Assembly (NCBI RefSeq): GCF_000685295.1
Contig: NZ_ARYL01000015.1
Location: 34,872 to 98,871, forward strand
DNA from: Hyphomonas oceanitis SCH89
Lineage (GTDB): Bacteria > Pseudomonadota > Alphaproteobacteria > Caulobacterales > Hyphomonadaceae
Reading direction: 5' to 3'
Length of the DNA: 64,000 nucleotides
The position numbers were made by a program, and so were the translations under genes. Position 1 is the first letter of the stretch; each line of letters begins with the position of its first letter. The notes under the pieces are model-generated. The model was not told the DNA's origin, searched no databases, and worked only from the letters and a program-made list of their open reading frames with translations. Below, piece by piece: positions 42,116 through 50,220 of the stretch.

Positions 42116-42751
42116 ATGACCCGATACACATTGCACGGCATCTTCGCCTCCGGCCCGACCTATAAAGTCGGCCTGATGCTGAACCTGACGGGCACGCCCT
42201 ATGATTACGAGCATGTCGACCTGCGCTCCGGCGCCCACAAGGCCGACGCTTTTCTTGCGAAGAATCGCTACGGTCAGGTGCCGGTTCTGGAGGATCACGA
42301 GAAGGATATGTGCCTTTGCCAGTCATCCGTCATTCTTGACTATCTGGCCGACGAAACGGGCCAGTTCGGTGGCAAGGACCGGGCGGAGCGCCTGCGCGCC
42401 CGCGAGTGGCAGCTTTGGGGCGCAGGCCAGCTGACGACCGGCATCTACCGCACGCGCGCCATGAAGCTCGGCTTCTTCACCTTCCCCGAGCAGGTCGCCG
42501 AAGCGAATCTCAACGCGGCCAATGGTGCGCTGAAGGAATTGAATGGCCTGCTGGACGGACGCGATTGGCTGGTTGGCGGCGGCGTGACCATCGCGGACCT
42601 CGATATCTACGGCATTGTCGCCTATGCACCGCAGGCGCAAATCGATCTCGGCGCCTATCCGCACGTGCGCCGCTGGATGTCGCGCGTTGAGGCCCTGCCC
42701 CGTTTCAAGAGCGTTGACGCGGCCCTGCCGAAGGAAAGCGCCAAGGCATGA
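42116..42751 (+). CDS. Glutathione S-transferase
   Basis: A 211-residue GST with an N-terminal thioredoxin-like domain (residues 1-80; GIFASGPTYKVGLML, GQVPVLED, CQSSVILDYLA) and a C-terminal helical domain (GGVTIADLDIYGIVAYA, the capping motif). I chose 42116 because GGAAAC lies 8 bases upstream; an earlier in-frame ATG at 42080 adds 12 residues. It overlaps the VOC gene by 4 bases and lies in the leu cluster, so it may be co-transcribed with leuD. Confidence 0.88.
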   Translation: MTRYTLHGIFASGPTYKVGLMLNLTGTPYDYEHVDLRSGAHKADAFLAKNRYGQVPVLEDHEKDMCLCQSSVILDYLADETGQFGGKDRAERLRAREWQLWGAGQLTTGIYRTRAMKLGFFTFPEQVAEANLNAANGALKELNGLLDGRDWLVGGGVTIADLDIYGIVAYAPQAQIDLGAYPHVRRWMSRVEALPRFKSVDAALPKESAKA

Positions 42752-43596
42752 TCACGGGGCTGGACCATATTGTTCTGGTCTGCCCGGAGATTGCGTCGGG
42801 CACCGCCGTCTATACGGCGCTGCTTGGCCGCGCGCCGGATTGGGAGGCGGTCTCTGCAGATGGGGCGGCGACCGCAATCTTCCGCGTAAACAATACGGCG
42901 CTGGAATTGATGGCGCCGCATGGCGACGGGCCACTGGCGCAGCGGCTCGGTGAAATCATTTCCGACGACGGGCCGGGCCTGAAGAGCCTTGCCTTCCGCA
43001 CCGGCGATATCGAGCATGCCCATCACCGCCTGACCCGGCGCGGACTGAAGCCGCACGAGATCATGCCGGGCGACAGCACAAGCGACATTGCAGGCAAAAC
43101 GCGCAACTTGCGGCGGTTTCGGTGTTCCGATGATGAGACAGGCGGCATACGCACGTTCCTGATCGAGCATCAGACGGGTGAGCTGGAGCCCATGGATGCG
43201 CCGGATGATGCCGTGTCAGGGCTCGACCATATCGTCATCAACACGCCCAATCCCGACCGGGCGGCAGCGCTCTATGGCGCGCGGCTGGGGCTCGACCTGG
43301 CGCTTGATCGCACGGCGCCCGAATGGAAGACGCGCTTCCTGTTCTTCCGCACTGGCGGGCTGACCTTTGAAGTGATCAACCGGCTTGGCGAGACACCAGA
43401 CCCTGCCGGTCCGGATTCCATCTGGGGCCTGACATGGGAAGTGGCTGATCTCGCCGCCGCCCATGAGCGCCTGCTGGACGCGGGCTTTGACGTGTCCGAA
43501 CAGCGCAAGGGCCGCAAGCCGGGTAGCACTGTCTTCACCATTCGCAATGGCACGCTGAATGTGCCGACCCTGTTCATCGCGCATGACCCGCATTAG
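42748..43596 (+). CDS. Two-domain VOC-family protein (glyoxalase/dioxygenase type)
   Basis: A 282-residue protein with a first VOC domain starting GLDHIVLVCPEI and a second (about residues 150-280) starting GLDHIVINTPNPDRAAALYG. VOC proteins bind a divalent metal and act as glyoxalases, dioxygenases or resistance proteins; the first His of each domain is present. The product is unknown. ATGA overlap couples it to the GST gene, a pairing that could suggest glutathione-linked detoxification. Confidence 0.85.
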   Translation: MITGLDHIVLVCPEIASGTAVYTALLGRAPDWEAVSADGAATAIFRVNNTALELMAPHGDGPLAQRLGEIISDDGPGLKSLAFRTGDIEHAHHRLTRRGLKPHEIMPGDSTSDIAGKTRNLRRFRCSDDETGGIRTFLIEHQTGELEPMDAPDDAVSGLDHIVINTPNPDRAAALYGARLGLDLALDRTAPEWKTRFLFFRTGGLTFEVINRLGETPDPAGPDSIWGLTWEVADLAAAHERLLDAGFDVSEQRKGRKPGSTVFTIRNGTLNVPTLFIAHDPH

Positions 43597-43605
43597 GATA
43601 TCAAG

Positions 43606-44235
43606 ATGAAAGCCTTCCAGACCCTCACCGGAACTGCCGCTCCTCTTATGGAGAAGGGCAAGCTGATGTCGAATGTCGACACCGACATGATCATCCCGAA
43701 ACAGTTCCTGAAGACCACGACCCGCACCGGCCTGTCGAAAGGCCTGTTCCACGAGTTGAAAACCAAGGCGGATGGGTCGGAAAACCCGGATTTCGTGCTC
43801 AACAAGCCGCAATATGCCAAGGCGAACATCCTGATTACGGGCGAGAATTTCGGCTGCGGCTCGTCACGTGAGCATGCGCCTTGGGCGCTGCTGGACCAAG
43901 GCATCACCTGTGTCATCGCGCCGAGCTTTGCCGATATCTTCCACAATAATTGCTATAAGAACGGCATCCTGCCCGTCCGCCTGCCGGTGGACGTATGTGC
44001 GCAACTTGCGGCGCAGGCCGGCGGGGCAAACCATGTGTTCACGGTGGACCTTGAGACGCAGACCGTGACGACGCCGGACGGCGTCGTGCATGAATTTGAT
44101 GTCGATCCGGGCCGGAAGTCGAACCTCATGGCGGGTCTCGACGAGATTGGCGCGTCGCTGACATCAGCGGCTGAGATTGATGCGTTTGAGGCCAGGCGGC
44201 GTCACATGACGCCCTGGCTCGAACGGGCCGGCTGA
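43606..44235 (+). CDS. leuD: 3-isopropylmalate dehydratase small subunit
   Basis: Forms the isopropylmalate isomerase with LeuC. The 209-residue swivel-domain protein has [29 protein letters not shown] and [14 protein letters not shown]. It begins 9 bases after the VOC gene with AGGATATC upstream. A small lipoprotein gene, an ABM gene and leuB follow. Confidence 0.96.
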   Translation: MKAFQTLTGTAAPLMEKGKLMSNVDTDMIIPKQFLKTTTRTGLSKGLFHELKTKADGSENPDFVLNKPQYAKANILITGENFGCGSSREHAPWALLDQGITCVIAPSFADIFHNNCYKNGILPVRLPVDVCAQLAAQAGGANHVFTVDLETQTVTTPDGVVHEFDVDPGRKSNLMAGLDEIGASLTSAAEIDAFEARRRHMTPWLERAG

Positions 44236-44260
44236 AACGAAACAAACAGGAGAAAAGAAT

Positions 44261-44428
44261 ATGGCACGCTGGAAATTGGCTCTTTTGTCTGCAGCGTGCC
44301 TGATGGCGCTCGGCGGCTGTCACAATGACCCGTTCAGCATGAAGCCGGAGACCAACGCGACGCTGCCCAAGAAGGCGCCGCCTGTTGAACCTGTTGATGA
44401 CACGCAGGATTCCGAGGCGCCCCGGTGA
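44261..44428 (+). CDS. Small lipoprotein of 55 residues
   Basis: A short gene found by hand translation. The product MARWKLALLSAACLMALGGC is a lipoprotein signal with lipobox LGGC, followed by about 35 residues rich in Pro, Asp, Glu and Lys. AGGAGA lies 10 bases before the ATG. Its TGA overlaps the GTG of the next gene. Small entericidin-like or anchor lipoproteins have this form; the function is unknown. Confidence 0.72.
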   Translation: MARWKLALLSAACLMALGGCHNDPFSMKPETNATLPKKAPPVEPVDDTQDSEAPR

Positions 44429-44721
44429 TCGTGATCGAGGGGACTGTGCGCATGCCGCCGGCCAATCTGGCCAAGGCGCAGGCCGTGATGGAGCAGATGA
44501 TCCGGGCGAGCCGGGCCGAGGCAGGATGTCTTGATTATGCCTATAGTGTCGATGTGCTGGATCCGGGCTTGATCCGCGTGGCTGAGCGCTGGGAGAGCCG
44601 CGATGCGCTGGTGGCGCATTTCAAGACGGCGCACATGGCAACATGGCGCGCCTTCTTCCCGGAGCTGGGCATTACGGACCGTTCCTTGCGTCTTTACGAG
44701 GCCGATGCCGAACCCATCTGA
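44425..44721 (+). CDS. Antibiotic-biosynthesis-monooxygenase (ABM) domain protein
   Basis: A 98-residue ABM-fold protein starting with GTG (VIEGTVRMPPANLA), with ASRAEAGCLDYAYSVDVLDP, ERWESRDALVAHFKTAHM and a final strand. Members form dimers that oxidise quinone-like substrates. It overlaps the small lipoprotein gene by 4 bases, so it is translationally coupled to it. A repeat copy follows at 44724. Confidence 0.8.
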   Translation: MIVIEGTVRMPPANLAKAQAVMEQMIRASRAEAGCLDYAYSVDVLDPGLIRVAERWESRDALVAHFKTAHMATWRAFFPELGITDRSLRLYEADAEPI

Positions 44722-44723
44722 GA

Positions 44724-44765
44724 CCATTCACGGCCCATTCCCGGACCACTCATGGGCATTCTGCT
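44724..44765. repeat. Short copy of dispersed GC-rich repeat
   Basis: It contains ACCATTCACGGCCCATT and ATTCCCGGACCACTC. The first part also occurs at 57355-57375 with a one-base insertion and one change; the second resembles the smr in-gene units. It lies just after the ABM gene stop. Confidence 0.45.
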
Positions 44766-44851
44766 GATTGCGTGACCGGGTCCGGGGCGTTAGAGGCGTG
44801 TCTTCTGCTGCGCCCGCGCGGCAAAGACGCATATCCAGGAGACCCGCGCCC

Positions 44852-45910
44852 ATGTCATCGCAAACAGTCTTGCTTCTGCCCGGAGACGGTATTGGCCCCG
44901 AAGTGATGGCGCAGGCGCGCCGCGTGGCCGAGATTCTCGTCCCCGATCTCAAGTTCGAGACGGGCCTTGTCGGCGGCGCTTCCTTTGACATGCACGGCAC
45001 GCCGATGGCCGACGAAACGCTTGAGAGAGCGCGGCATGTTGATGCCGTCCTGCTCGGCGCGGTTGGCGGACCGAAGTGGAACAATGTTGCGCGCGACAAG
45101 CGGCCCGAGGCGGGATTGCTGGCCATTCGCAAGGGGCTCGACGTGTTTGCGAACCTGCGCCCGGCCTATTGCTTCCCGGCGCTGGTCGATGCCTCCAGCC
45201 TGAAGCGCGAGATCATTGAGGGCCTCGACCTGATGATCGTTCGCGAGCTGACCGGCGACGTGTATTTCGGTGAGCCGCGCGGCATTGATACCGACGCGAA
45301 CGGCTATCGTCGCGGCTATGACACGGCGCTCTATACGCATCCGGAAATCGAGCGCGTCACGCGCGTGGCGTTTGACATTGCGCGCGGCCGCAAGGGGCAG
45401 GTCTGTTCGGTCGAGAAATCGAACGTGATGGAATCCGGCCTGTTCTGGCGTCAGGAAGTGACGCTCGCGCATGCCGAATTTGGCGCGGGAATTGAGCTCA
45501 CACACATGTACGCCGACGCCTGCGCGATGGAACTGGTGCGCGCGCCGAAACAGTTCGACGTCATCCTCGCGGGCAACCTGTTCGGCGACATTCTCTCGGA
45601 CGAGGCCTCGATGCTGACGGGCTCGATCGGCATGCTGCCATCTGCCTCGCTGGGCGGCCCCGGCACGCCGGGGCTTTACGAGCCTGTTCATGGGTCCGCG
45701 CCGGATATTGCCGGTCAGGGCATTGCCAACCCGTGCGCCATGATCCTGTCGCTGGAAATGGCGCTGCGCTGGTCGCTGGACCGGGAGAAGGCGGCAGACG
45801 CGCTGTTCGCGGCGGTTGGCAAGGCGCTGGAAAATGGCGCGCGAACCAAGGACCTTGGCGGCAATCTCAGCACTGAAGGCATGGCCGACGCGATCATCGC
45901 GGCGCTCTAA
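44852..45910 (+). CDS. leuB: 3-isopropylmalate dehydrogenase
   Basis: Oxidatively decarboxylates 3-isopropylmalate to the leucine precursor 2-oxoisocaproate. The 352-residue protein has LLPGDGIGPEVM, the LGAVGGPKW and RELTGDVYFGEPRG blocks, NLFGDILSDEAS and the C-terminal EPVHGSAPDIAGQ. The start at 44852 has an AGGAGA site 10 bases upstream; a longer in-frame reading runs into the upstream repeat. It closes the leu group. Confidence 0.96.
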   Translation: MSSQTVLLLPGDGIGPEVMAQARRVAEILVPDLKFETGLVGGASFDMHGTPMADETLERARHVDAVLLGAVGGPKWNNVARDKRPEAGLLAIRKGLDVFANLRPAYCFPALVDASSLKREIIEGLDLMIVRELTGDVYFGEPRGIDTDANGYRRGYDTALYTHPEIERVTRVAFDIARGRKGQVCSVEKSNVMESGLFWRQEVTLAHAEFGAGIELTHMYADACAMELVRAPKQFDVILAGNLFGDILSDEASMLTGSIGMLPSASLGGPGTPGLYEPVHGSAPDIAGQGIANPCAMILSLEMALRWSLDREKAADALFAAVGKALENGARTKDLGGNLSTEGMADAIIAAL

Positions 45911-45951
45911 GGGCCTGCCATCGCAATTGCCGCTGACCTGCGGCTGTGACA

Positions 45952-45988
45952 TCTTCCTCCAAAAAGAAGACTTGGAGGAAACACGATG
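45952..45988 (+). promoter_or_regulatory. Hairpin sequestering the amidohydrolase ribosome-binding site
   Basis: TTCCTCCAA (45954-45962) is a perfect inverted copy of TTGGAGGAA (45972-45980), which holds the GGAGG site, with a 9-base loop. An alternative pairing TCTTC (45952-45956) with GAAGA (45966-45970) excludes it. The ATG is at 45986. This is a small switch-like translation-control candidate. Confidence 0.5.
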
Positions 45989-47176
45989 ACCTATGCAGGC
46001 AGCCGCCTTGTACATGATGCTGACAGCCATTTGATGGAGCCGAGCAACTGTCTCGATCCCTATTTTGATCGCAAGCTGCTGGCGCGCTATCACGACCTTC
46101 CGGTCTACAAAGCGAAGAAATCCTTCGACAAGTTCGTCAATGGCCAGCTGGCCGCGCATGATGATGCTGCCTTTCGCGCCGGTGTTGCGGAGAACATTCT
46201 CCTGCGGAAGAATTATGAGGCGCACGGCGCCTTTCGCCGGGAAGACCGCCCCGATGTGCTCGATCTTCTCGGCTTTGCCAGCCAGCTTGTATTCACCACA
46301 TTCTGCCTCGGCAATTTCGGGCTGGATGAGGGCGACGATATGGAGCTCTGCTATGCGGCCGCCGAGGCGCACAACCGGATGATGACCGATTTCTGTTCGG
46401 TCGACCGGCGCCTGCTGGCGACGGCCTATGTGCCGCTCGAGGATATCGAGCGGGCGGTTCAGACGGCGCGCAATGCCATCGAGATGGGGGCGAAGGCCTT
46501 GATGGTTCCGTCAAAATGCCCGCAGCATCATGCGCCGAGCCATGTCGGGCTCGATCCGGTCTGGGCGATGGCGGAGGAGGCGGGCCTGCCGATCCTTTTC
46601 CATGTTGGCGGTGAGGACAAGCTGAACCCGGTCTATAAGGAGAACGGCCTGCCGCCGGTGCCGGACTTCCATGGCGGCGATGATAATTTCACATCCGTGA
46701 GCTACATGCCGATCCCGTCGGCCGTGATGCAGACACTCGCCACGATGATCTTTGACGGTGTGTTCGACCGTTTCCCGAACCTGAAATTTGGCGCGATCGA
46801 GCTTGGCGCCGCCTGGGTGCCGGGGTGGATGCGGTCGATGGATTCGGCGGCCCACGCCTTTATGCGAAACGAAACGCGGCTGCAGAACCTGTCGGCGAAA
46901 CCGTCGGAGATTGTACGCAGGCAATTCCGTGTAACGCCCTATCCGCATGAGGATGCTGGCTGGATCATTGCGAATGCGGGCGAGGAGGTTTGTCTCTTCT
47001 CGTCGGACTATCCGCATGTTGAAGGGGGCCGCAATCCGATGAAGCGTTTTGACGAGAGCCTGAAGGGCGCCTCCACACGCGCTGTCGAGGCCTTCTATTC
47101 CGGCAATTTCATCGACCTGATGGGAGAAGGCCTCGCGCCGGACCTGCGCCGGGAGACCTACCAGCAAGCCGGCTGA
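45986..47176 (+). CDS. Amidohydrolase-2 (ACMSD-like) metal-dependent hydrolase
   Basis: A 396-residue TIM-barrel protein of the amidohydrolase-2 family. Metal-site residues appear in VHDADSHLMEP (with a D-x-D-S-H form), PILFHVGGE and CLFSSDYPHVEGG. Related enzymes decarboxylate or hydrolyse aromatic acids; the substrate here is unknown. The gene has a strong GGAGG site, but it can be paired in a hairpin (45952-45988). It follows leuB and precedes an ArsR operon. Confidence 0.88.
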   Translation: MTYAGSRLVHDADSHLMEPSNCLDPYFDRKLLARYHDLPVYKAKKSFDKFVNGQLAAHDDAAFRAGVAENILLRKNYEAHGAFRREDRPDVLDLLGFASQLVFTTFCLGNFGLDEGDDMELCYAAAEAHNRMMTDFCSVDRRLLATAYVPLEDIERAVQTARNAIEMGAKALMVPSKCPQHHAPSHVGLDPVWAMAEEAGLPILFHVGGEDKLNPVYKENGLPPVPDFHGGDDNFTSVSYMPIPSAVMQTLATMIFDGVFDRFPNLKFGAIELGAAWVPGWMRSMDSAAHAFMRNETRLQNLSAKPSEIVRRQFRVTPYPHEDAGWIIANAGEEVCLFSSDYPHVEGGRNPMKRFDESLKGASTRAVEAFYSGNFIDLMGEGLAPDLRRETYQQAG

Positions 47177-47187
47177 CAAACGCCTGC

Positions 47188-47239
47188 TTGACGTATTCAT
47201 AACTACTCGGTTATGTAAAATACATAGCCGAGTAGTTAT
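47188..47239 (+). promoter_or_regulatory. Promoter with two tandem ArsR operators
   Basis: A TTGACG -35 (47188-47193) is followed by two copies of an ATAAC-N6-GTTAT palindrome (47199-47214, and 47224-47239 with one change). The two form a 19-bp inverted repeat around AAA with a single mismatch. The first copy covers the spacer and the -10 region, so binding should block transcription of the downstream ArsR operon. Confidence 0.75.
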
Positions 47240-47244
47240 CAATC

Positions 47245-47562
47245 ATGACGTCCCAAGTTCTATTCAAAACCCTGGCGGATCCGACACGAAGGGCCCTCTT
47301 CGAGCGCCTCTGCCGTGAAGGCGACCTGACCGTCGCTGTGCTGACGGAAGGGGCAGGTGTGTCGCAACCCGCTGTATCCAAGCATCTCGGCATCCTTAAA
47401 CGCGCCGGACTGGTGCATGACCGCCATGAAGGCCGCCAAACCCATTATGGCGCCCAGCCCGAAGCCCTGTCGCCCCTGATCGACTGGACAAGGGAGATGA
47501 CCGAGTTCTGGCAGCTGCGATTTGATGCGCTTGAAGATCTTCTGAAACGGATGGACCAATGA
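47245..47562 (+). CDS. ArsR-family transcriptional regulator
   Basis: A 105-residue winged-helix repressor with LADPTRRALFERL, VSQPAVSKHLGILKRAGLV (recognition helix) and RQTHYGA. No metal-binding CxC site is present, so it is probably of the ligand- or stress-sensing type often linked to SRPBCC proteins. Two palindromes upstream (47199-47239) should be its operators. It is the first of four genes that overlap by ATGA. Confidence 0.92.
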   Translation: MTSQVLFKTLADPTRRALFERLCREGDLTVAVLTEGAGVSQPAVSKHLGILKRAGLVHDRHEGRQTHYGAQPEALSPLIDWTREMTEFWQLRFDALEDLLKRMDQ

Positions 47563-47966
47563 CCGAAGACGCCCGCAAGATTATCCTTGAGCGCACTCTT
47601 CCGCACCCGCCGGAAAAGATTTGGCGCGCGCTGACCCAGCCGCACTTGCTGGAAGAGTGGCTGATGAAAACGGACTTCCGTCCCGATGTGGGGAAAGGGT
47701 TCAGCTTTTCTGCCGAATGGGGGGCTGTTCACGGCAAAGTGCTGGAGGCAGAGCCGCACCGCTCGCTTTCCTACACATGGGGCGACGATCACCTGAAGAG
47801 CGTGGTCACCTGGACGCTGACCGAGACTGAAACCGGCACGCACCTGCGTCTTGAACAGGTCGGCTTCCCGAAAGACCAGCCGCGTTACTTCATGGGTGCA
47901 AAGGCCGGTTGGCCGCGCTTCCTCGACAATCTGGAACAGGTGCTTGGACGGGAGGAAAGCAAATGA
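47559..47966 (+). CDS. SRPBCC/AHSA1-domain protein
   Basis: A 135-residue START-like protein with the ERTLPHPPEKIWRALTQPH start typical of the AHSA1 group and a helix-grip fold for a hydrophobic ligand. It almost always accompanies an ArsR regulator of this kind. It overlaps both neighbours by 4 bases, so it is translated with them. The ligand is unknown. Confidence 0.88.
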   Translation: MTEDARKIILERTLPHPPEKIWRALTQPHLLEEWLMKTDFRPDVGKGFSFSAEWGAVHGKVLEAEPHRSLSYTWGDDHLKSVVTWTLTETETGTHLRLEQVGFPKDQPRYFMGAKAGWPRFLDNLEQVLGREESK

Positions 47967-48181
47967 ACGGGAACAGACTGATCCGCCAGTTTCACCGCTG
48001 GGTATCAATCCTCTTCACCCTCGCGGTGATTGCAAACTTTGTCCTGATGGGGCTCGGCCTGCCGCCCGGATGGGTGACCTATGCGCCGCTGCCGCCGCTT
48101 TTCCTTTTATTGTGCAGCGGTCTCTACATGTTCGTGCTGCCCTATACGGCGGGCAGGCGGAAGGCGCGTCAGGCCTCATGA
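47963..48181 (+). CDS. Small membrane protein with two membrane segments
   Basis: A 72-residue protein with two hydrophobic segments (about residues 13-35 and 41-62) and a basic tail (GRRKARQAS). The ATG at 47963 overlaps the SRPBCC stop and its own stop overlaps the next gene, so it is an integral part of the four-gene operon. I know no function. Confidence 0.75.
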   Translation: MNGNRLIRQFHRWVSILFTLAVIANFVLMGLGLPPGWVTYAPLPPLFLLLCSGLYMFVLPYTAGRRKARQAS

Positions 48182-48585
48182 CGAAAACCGAAAATACGGG
48201 CGATCCCTCAGCGCTGATCGATGCGCGGATTGCGGAACTGGGCGACTGGCGCGGGAAGATGCTGGCCCGCGTGCGTGCCTTAATCCATGCGGCCGATCCT
48301 GAGGTCGAGGAGACATGGAAATGGCGTGGCGTGCCGGTATGGGAGCATGACGGCATCCTCTGCACGGGCGAGACCTACAAGCTGGTCGTGAAACTGACCT
48401 TTGCCAGGGGCGCCTCGCTGGAGGATCCGGCTGGCCTCTTCAATTCCAGTCTGGAGGGCAATGTCCGCCGCGCCATAGACATCCGCGAAGGCGAGCCCAT
48501 CAATGAGAAGGCCCTGAAAGGGCTGATTCTGGCCGCTGTGGCGCTCAACCAGTCGAAGGCAAAACCCAAGCGTAGGAAAGCTTAG
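48178..48585 (+). CDS. DUF1801-family protein
   Basis: A 135-residue protein of the DUF1801 family (YdhG/YjhX-like fold), with PEVEETWKWRGVPVWEHDG, CTGETYKLVVKLTFARG and a final helix. Such proteins often sit beside ArsR/SRPBCC pairs; the function is unknown. It ends with TAG sharing four bases with the convergent SnoaL-like gene. It is the last gene of the ArsR operon. Confidence 0.85.
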   Translation: MTKTENTGDPSALIDARIAELGDWRGKMLARVRALIHAADPEVEETWKWRGVPVWEHDGILCTGETYKLVVKLTFARGASLEDPAGLFNSSLEGNVRRAIDIREGEPINEKALKGLILAAVALNQSKAKPKRRKA

Positions 48586-48953
48586 CTATAGTCGGCGATG
48601 CGGCAGAGCAGGTTGCCGCGGAATTCGAAGAAGCTGGCGCCGCGGATCTTGACCGTCTCACCGGCGCGCACGCCATTGGGCAGGTCGACGGCGGCCTTGC
48701 CTTCGAACTCGATCTCGGCGGCGGCCTTGCCAGCGCCGGTGACAACATTGACCAGACGCTGGCGGCGATAGGAAAAGGCATTGCCCGACAGGTCTGCCAC
48801 CTGACGCATCATGTCCTTTCCATCGAGCCGCATGGACTGGCCCGAGTTCGAAATGTTCTCGAACACGACATCATCGGTCACGCAGTCGATCATGCCGTCA
48901 ATGTCGCGGGCGTTGTAGCTGGCAATGTAGCGGGCGATTATGTCGTCAAGCAC
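48582..48953 (-). CDS. SnoaL/NTF2-like protein
   Basis: A 123-residue protein of the cone-shaped NTF2/SnoaL fold. I chose the GTG at 48953 (VLDDIIARYIASYNARD) because AAGGAGA lies 8 bases before it; a longer in-frame reading to 49067 has no site. It has FENISNSGQSMRLDGKDMM, typical of steroid-isomerase-like proteins that may hydrolyse or simply bind small ligands. No catalytic function can be assigned. It is divergent from asd. Confidence 0.8.
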   Translation of the reverse strand: MLDDIIARYIASYNARDIDGMIDCVTDDVVFENISNSGQSMRLDGKDMMRQVADLSGNAFSYRRQRLVNVVTGAGKAAAEIEFEGKAAVDLPNGVRAGETVKIRGASFFEFRGNLLCRIADYS

Positions 48954-49081
48954 GCATGGGTCTCCTTGGGCCTGGGGCAGGGATAAAGTGCTGCATAACA
49001 CATAACACGATGGCAACAGGCTTTGCACATGGGACAAGAATGCGTCATAAGCCTGCGGCTTACACAACGGAGTTTAATATC

Positions 49082-50125
49082 ATGGCCACGCGGATTGCAG
49101 TTGTCGGTGCAACAGGGAATGTCGGACGCGAACTTCTGAACATTCTGGATGAGCGCCTCTTCCCCGCAGATGAAGTCTTTGCTGTCGCGTCCCGGCGCTC
49201 GATTGGCAAGGAAGTCAGCTATGGCGACAAGACTCTGAAGTGCCACGACCTTGAATCCTTTGACTTTAAGCGCGTTGACCTCGTGCTCATGTCGGCCGGC
49301 GGCACGATCTCGAAACTATGGGCGCCGAAAATTGCGGCGGCCGGTGCCATCGTGATCGATAACTCGTCGGCCTGGCGCATGGACAAGGACGTGCCGCTGG
49401 TCGTGCCGGAAGTGAACGCCGATGCGGTCATGGGCTATGCCAAGAAAAACATCATCGCCAACCCGAATTGCTCAACGGCGCAGCTGGTTGTGGCGCTGAA
49501 GCCCATCCATGATGCAGTTGGCATCACGCGTGTCGTGGTTGCGACCTATCAGTCGGTGTCCGGCGCCGGCAAGGATGGCATGGACGAGCTTTGGAACCAG
49601 ACCAAGGGCATCTTCGTCAATGACGAGCCGACGCCGCAGGTCTTCCAGAAGGATATCGCCTTCAACGTGATCCCGCAGATCGACGTCTTCATGGATGACG
49701 GTTTCACCAAGGAAGAGTGGAAGATGCGCGAGGAGACGAAAAAGATCCTCGATCCTGCCATTGAACTCGTTGCGACCTGCGTGCGCGTGCCTGTCTTTGT
49801 GGGCCATTCCGAAGCGGTTCATATCGAGATGGCTGGCCCGATGAGCGCCGCCGAGGCCAAGCGCCTGCTCCGCGAAAGCCCCGGCATCATGCTGGTCGAT
49901 GATCCGAAGGAAGAGCTCTACATCACGCCGAAGGAATGCGTCGGTGACTGGGCGACCTTCATCAGCCGCGTGCGCAAGGACCCGACCGTCGAAAACGGTC
50001 TCGCCTTCTGGTGCGTCTCGGACAATCTTCGCAAGGGCGCAGCACTGAACGCTGTCCAGATTGCGGAAGAGCTGCTGAACCGCGGCGTGTTGAAGGCCGA
50101 GAAACAGGCCGTTACGACGGGCTGA
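49082..50125 (+). CDS. asd: Aspartate-semialdehyde dehydrogenase
   Basis: Reduces aspartyl phosphate to the semialdehyde, feeding lysine (and diaminopimelate), threonine and methionine. The 347-residue protein has VGATGNVGRELL, the catalytic Cys in NPNCST and the downstream VFVGHSEAVHIE. The ATG at 49082 has CGGAG about 10 bases upstream. dapF, another diaminopimelate gene, lies at 56546 on the same strand. Confidence 0.95.
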   Translation: MATRIAVVGATGNVGRELLNILDERLFPADEVFAVASRRSIGKEVSYGDKTLKCHDLESFDFKRVDLVLMSAGGTISKLWAPKIAAAGAIVIDNSSAWRMDKDVPLVVPEVNADAVMGYAKKNIIANPNCSTAQLVVALKPIHDAVGITRVVVATYQSVSGAGKDGMDELWNQTKGIFVNDEPTPQVFQKDIAFNVIPQIDVFMDDGFTKEEWKMREETKKILDPAIELVATCVRVPVFVGHSEAVHIEMAGPMSAAEAKRLLRESPGIMLVDDPKEELYITPKECVGDWATFISRVRKDPTVENGLAFWCVSDNLRKGAALNAVQIAEELLNRGVLKAEKQAVTTG

Positions 50126-50220
50126 ACTGCGGCTGGCCTTTCGGGGTGAAGCAAAACTAAGCGCTCGGCGCAGCAAGAATTGGGTGGCGCAGCATCTCGG
50201 CTGCGCCTACATCGCGGCGC

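Noticed and set aside
50186..50207. Hairpin before rarD as asd terminator
   Set aside because: A perfect 8-bp GGCGCAGC/GCTGCGCC stem is present but is followed by TACATCG, not a U-tract.
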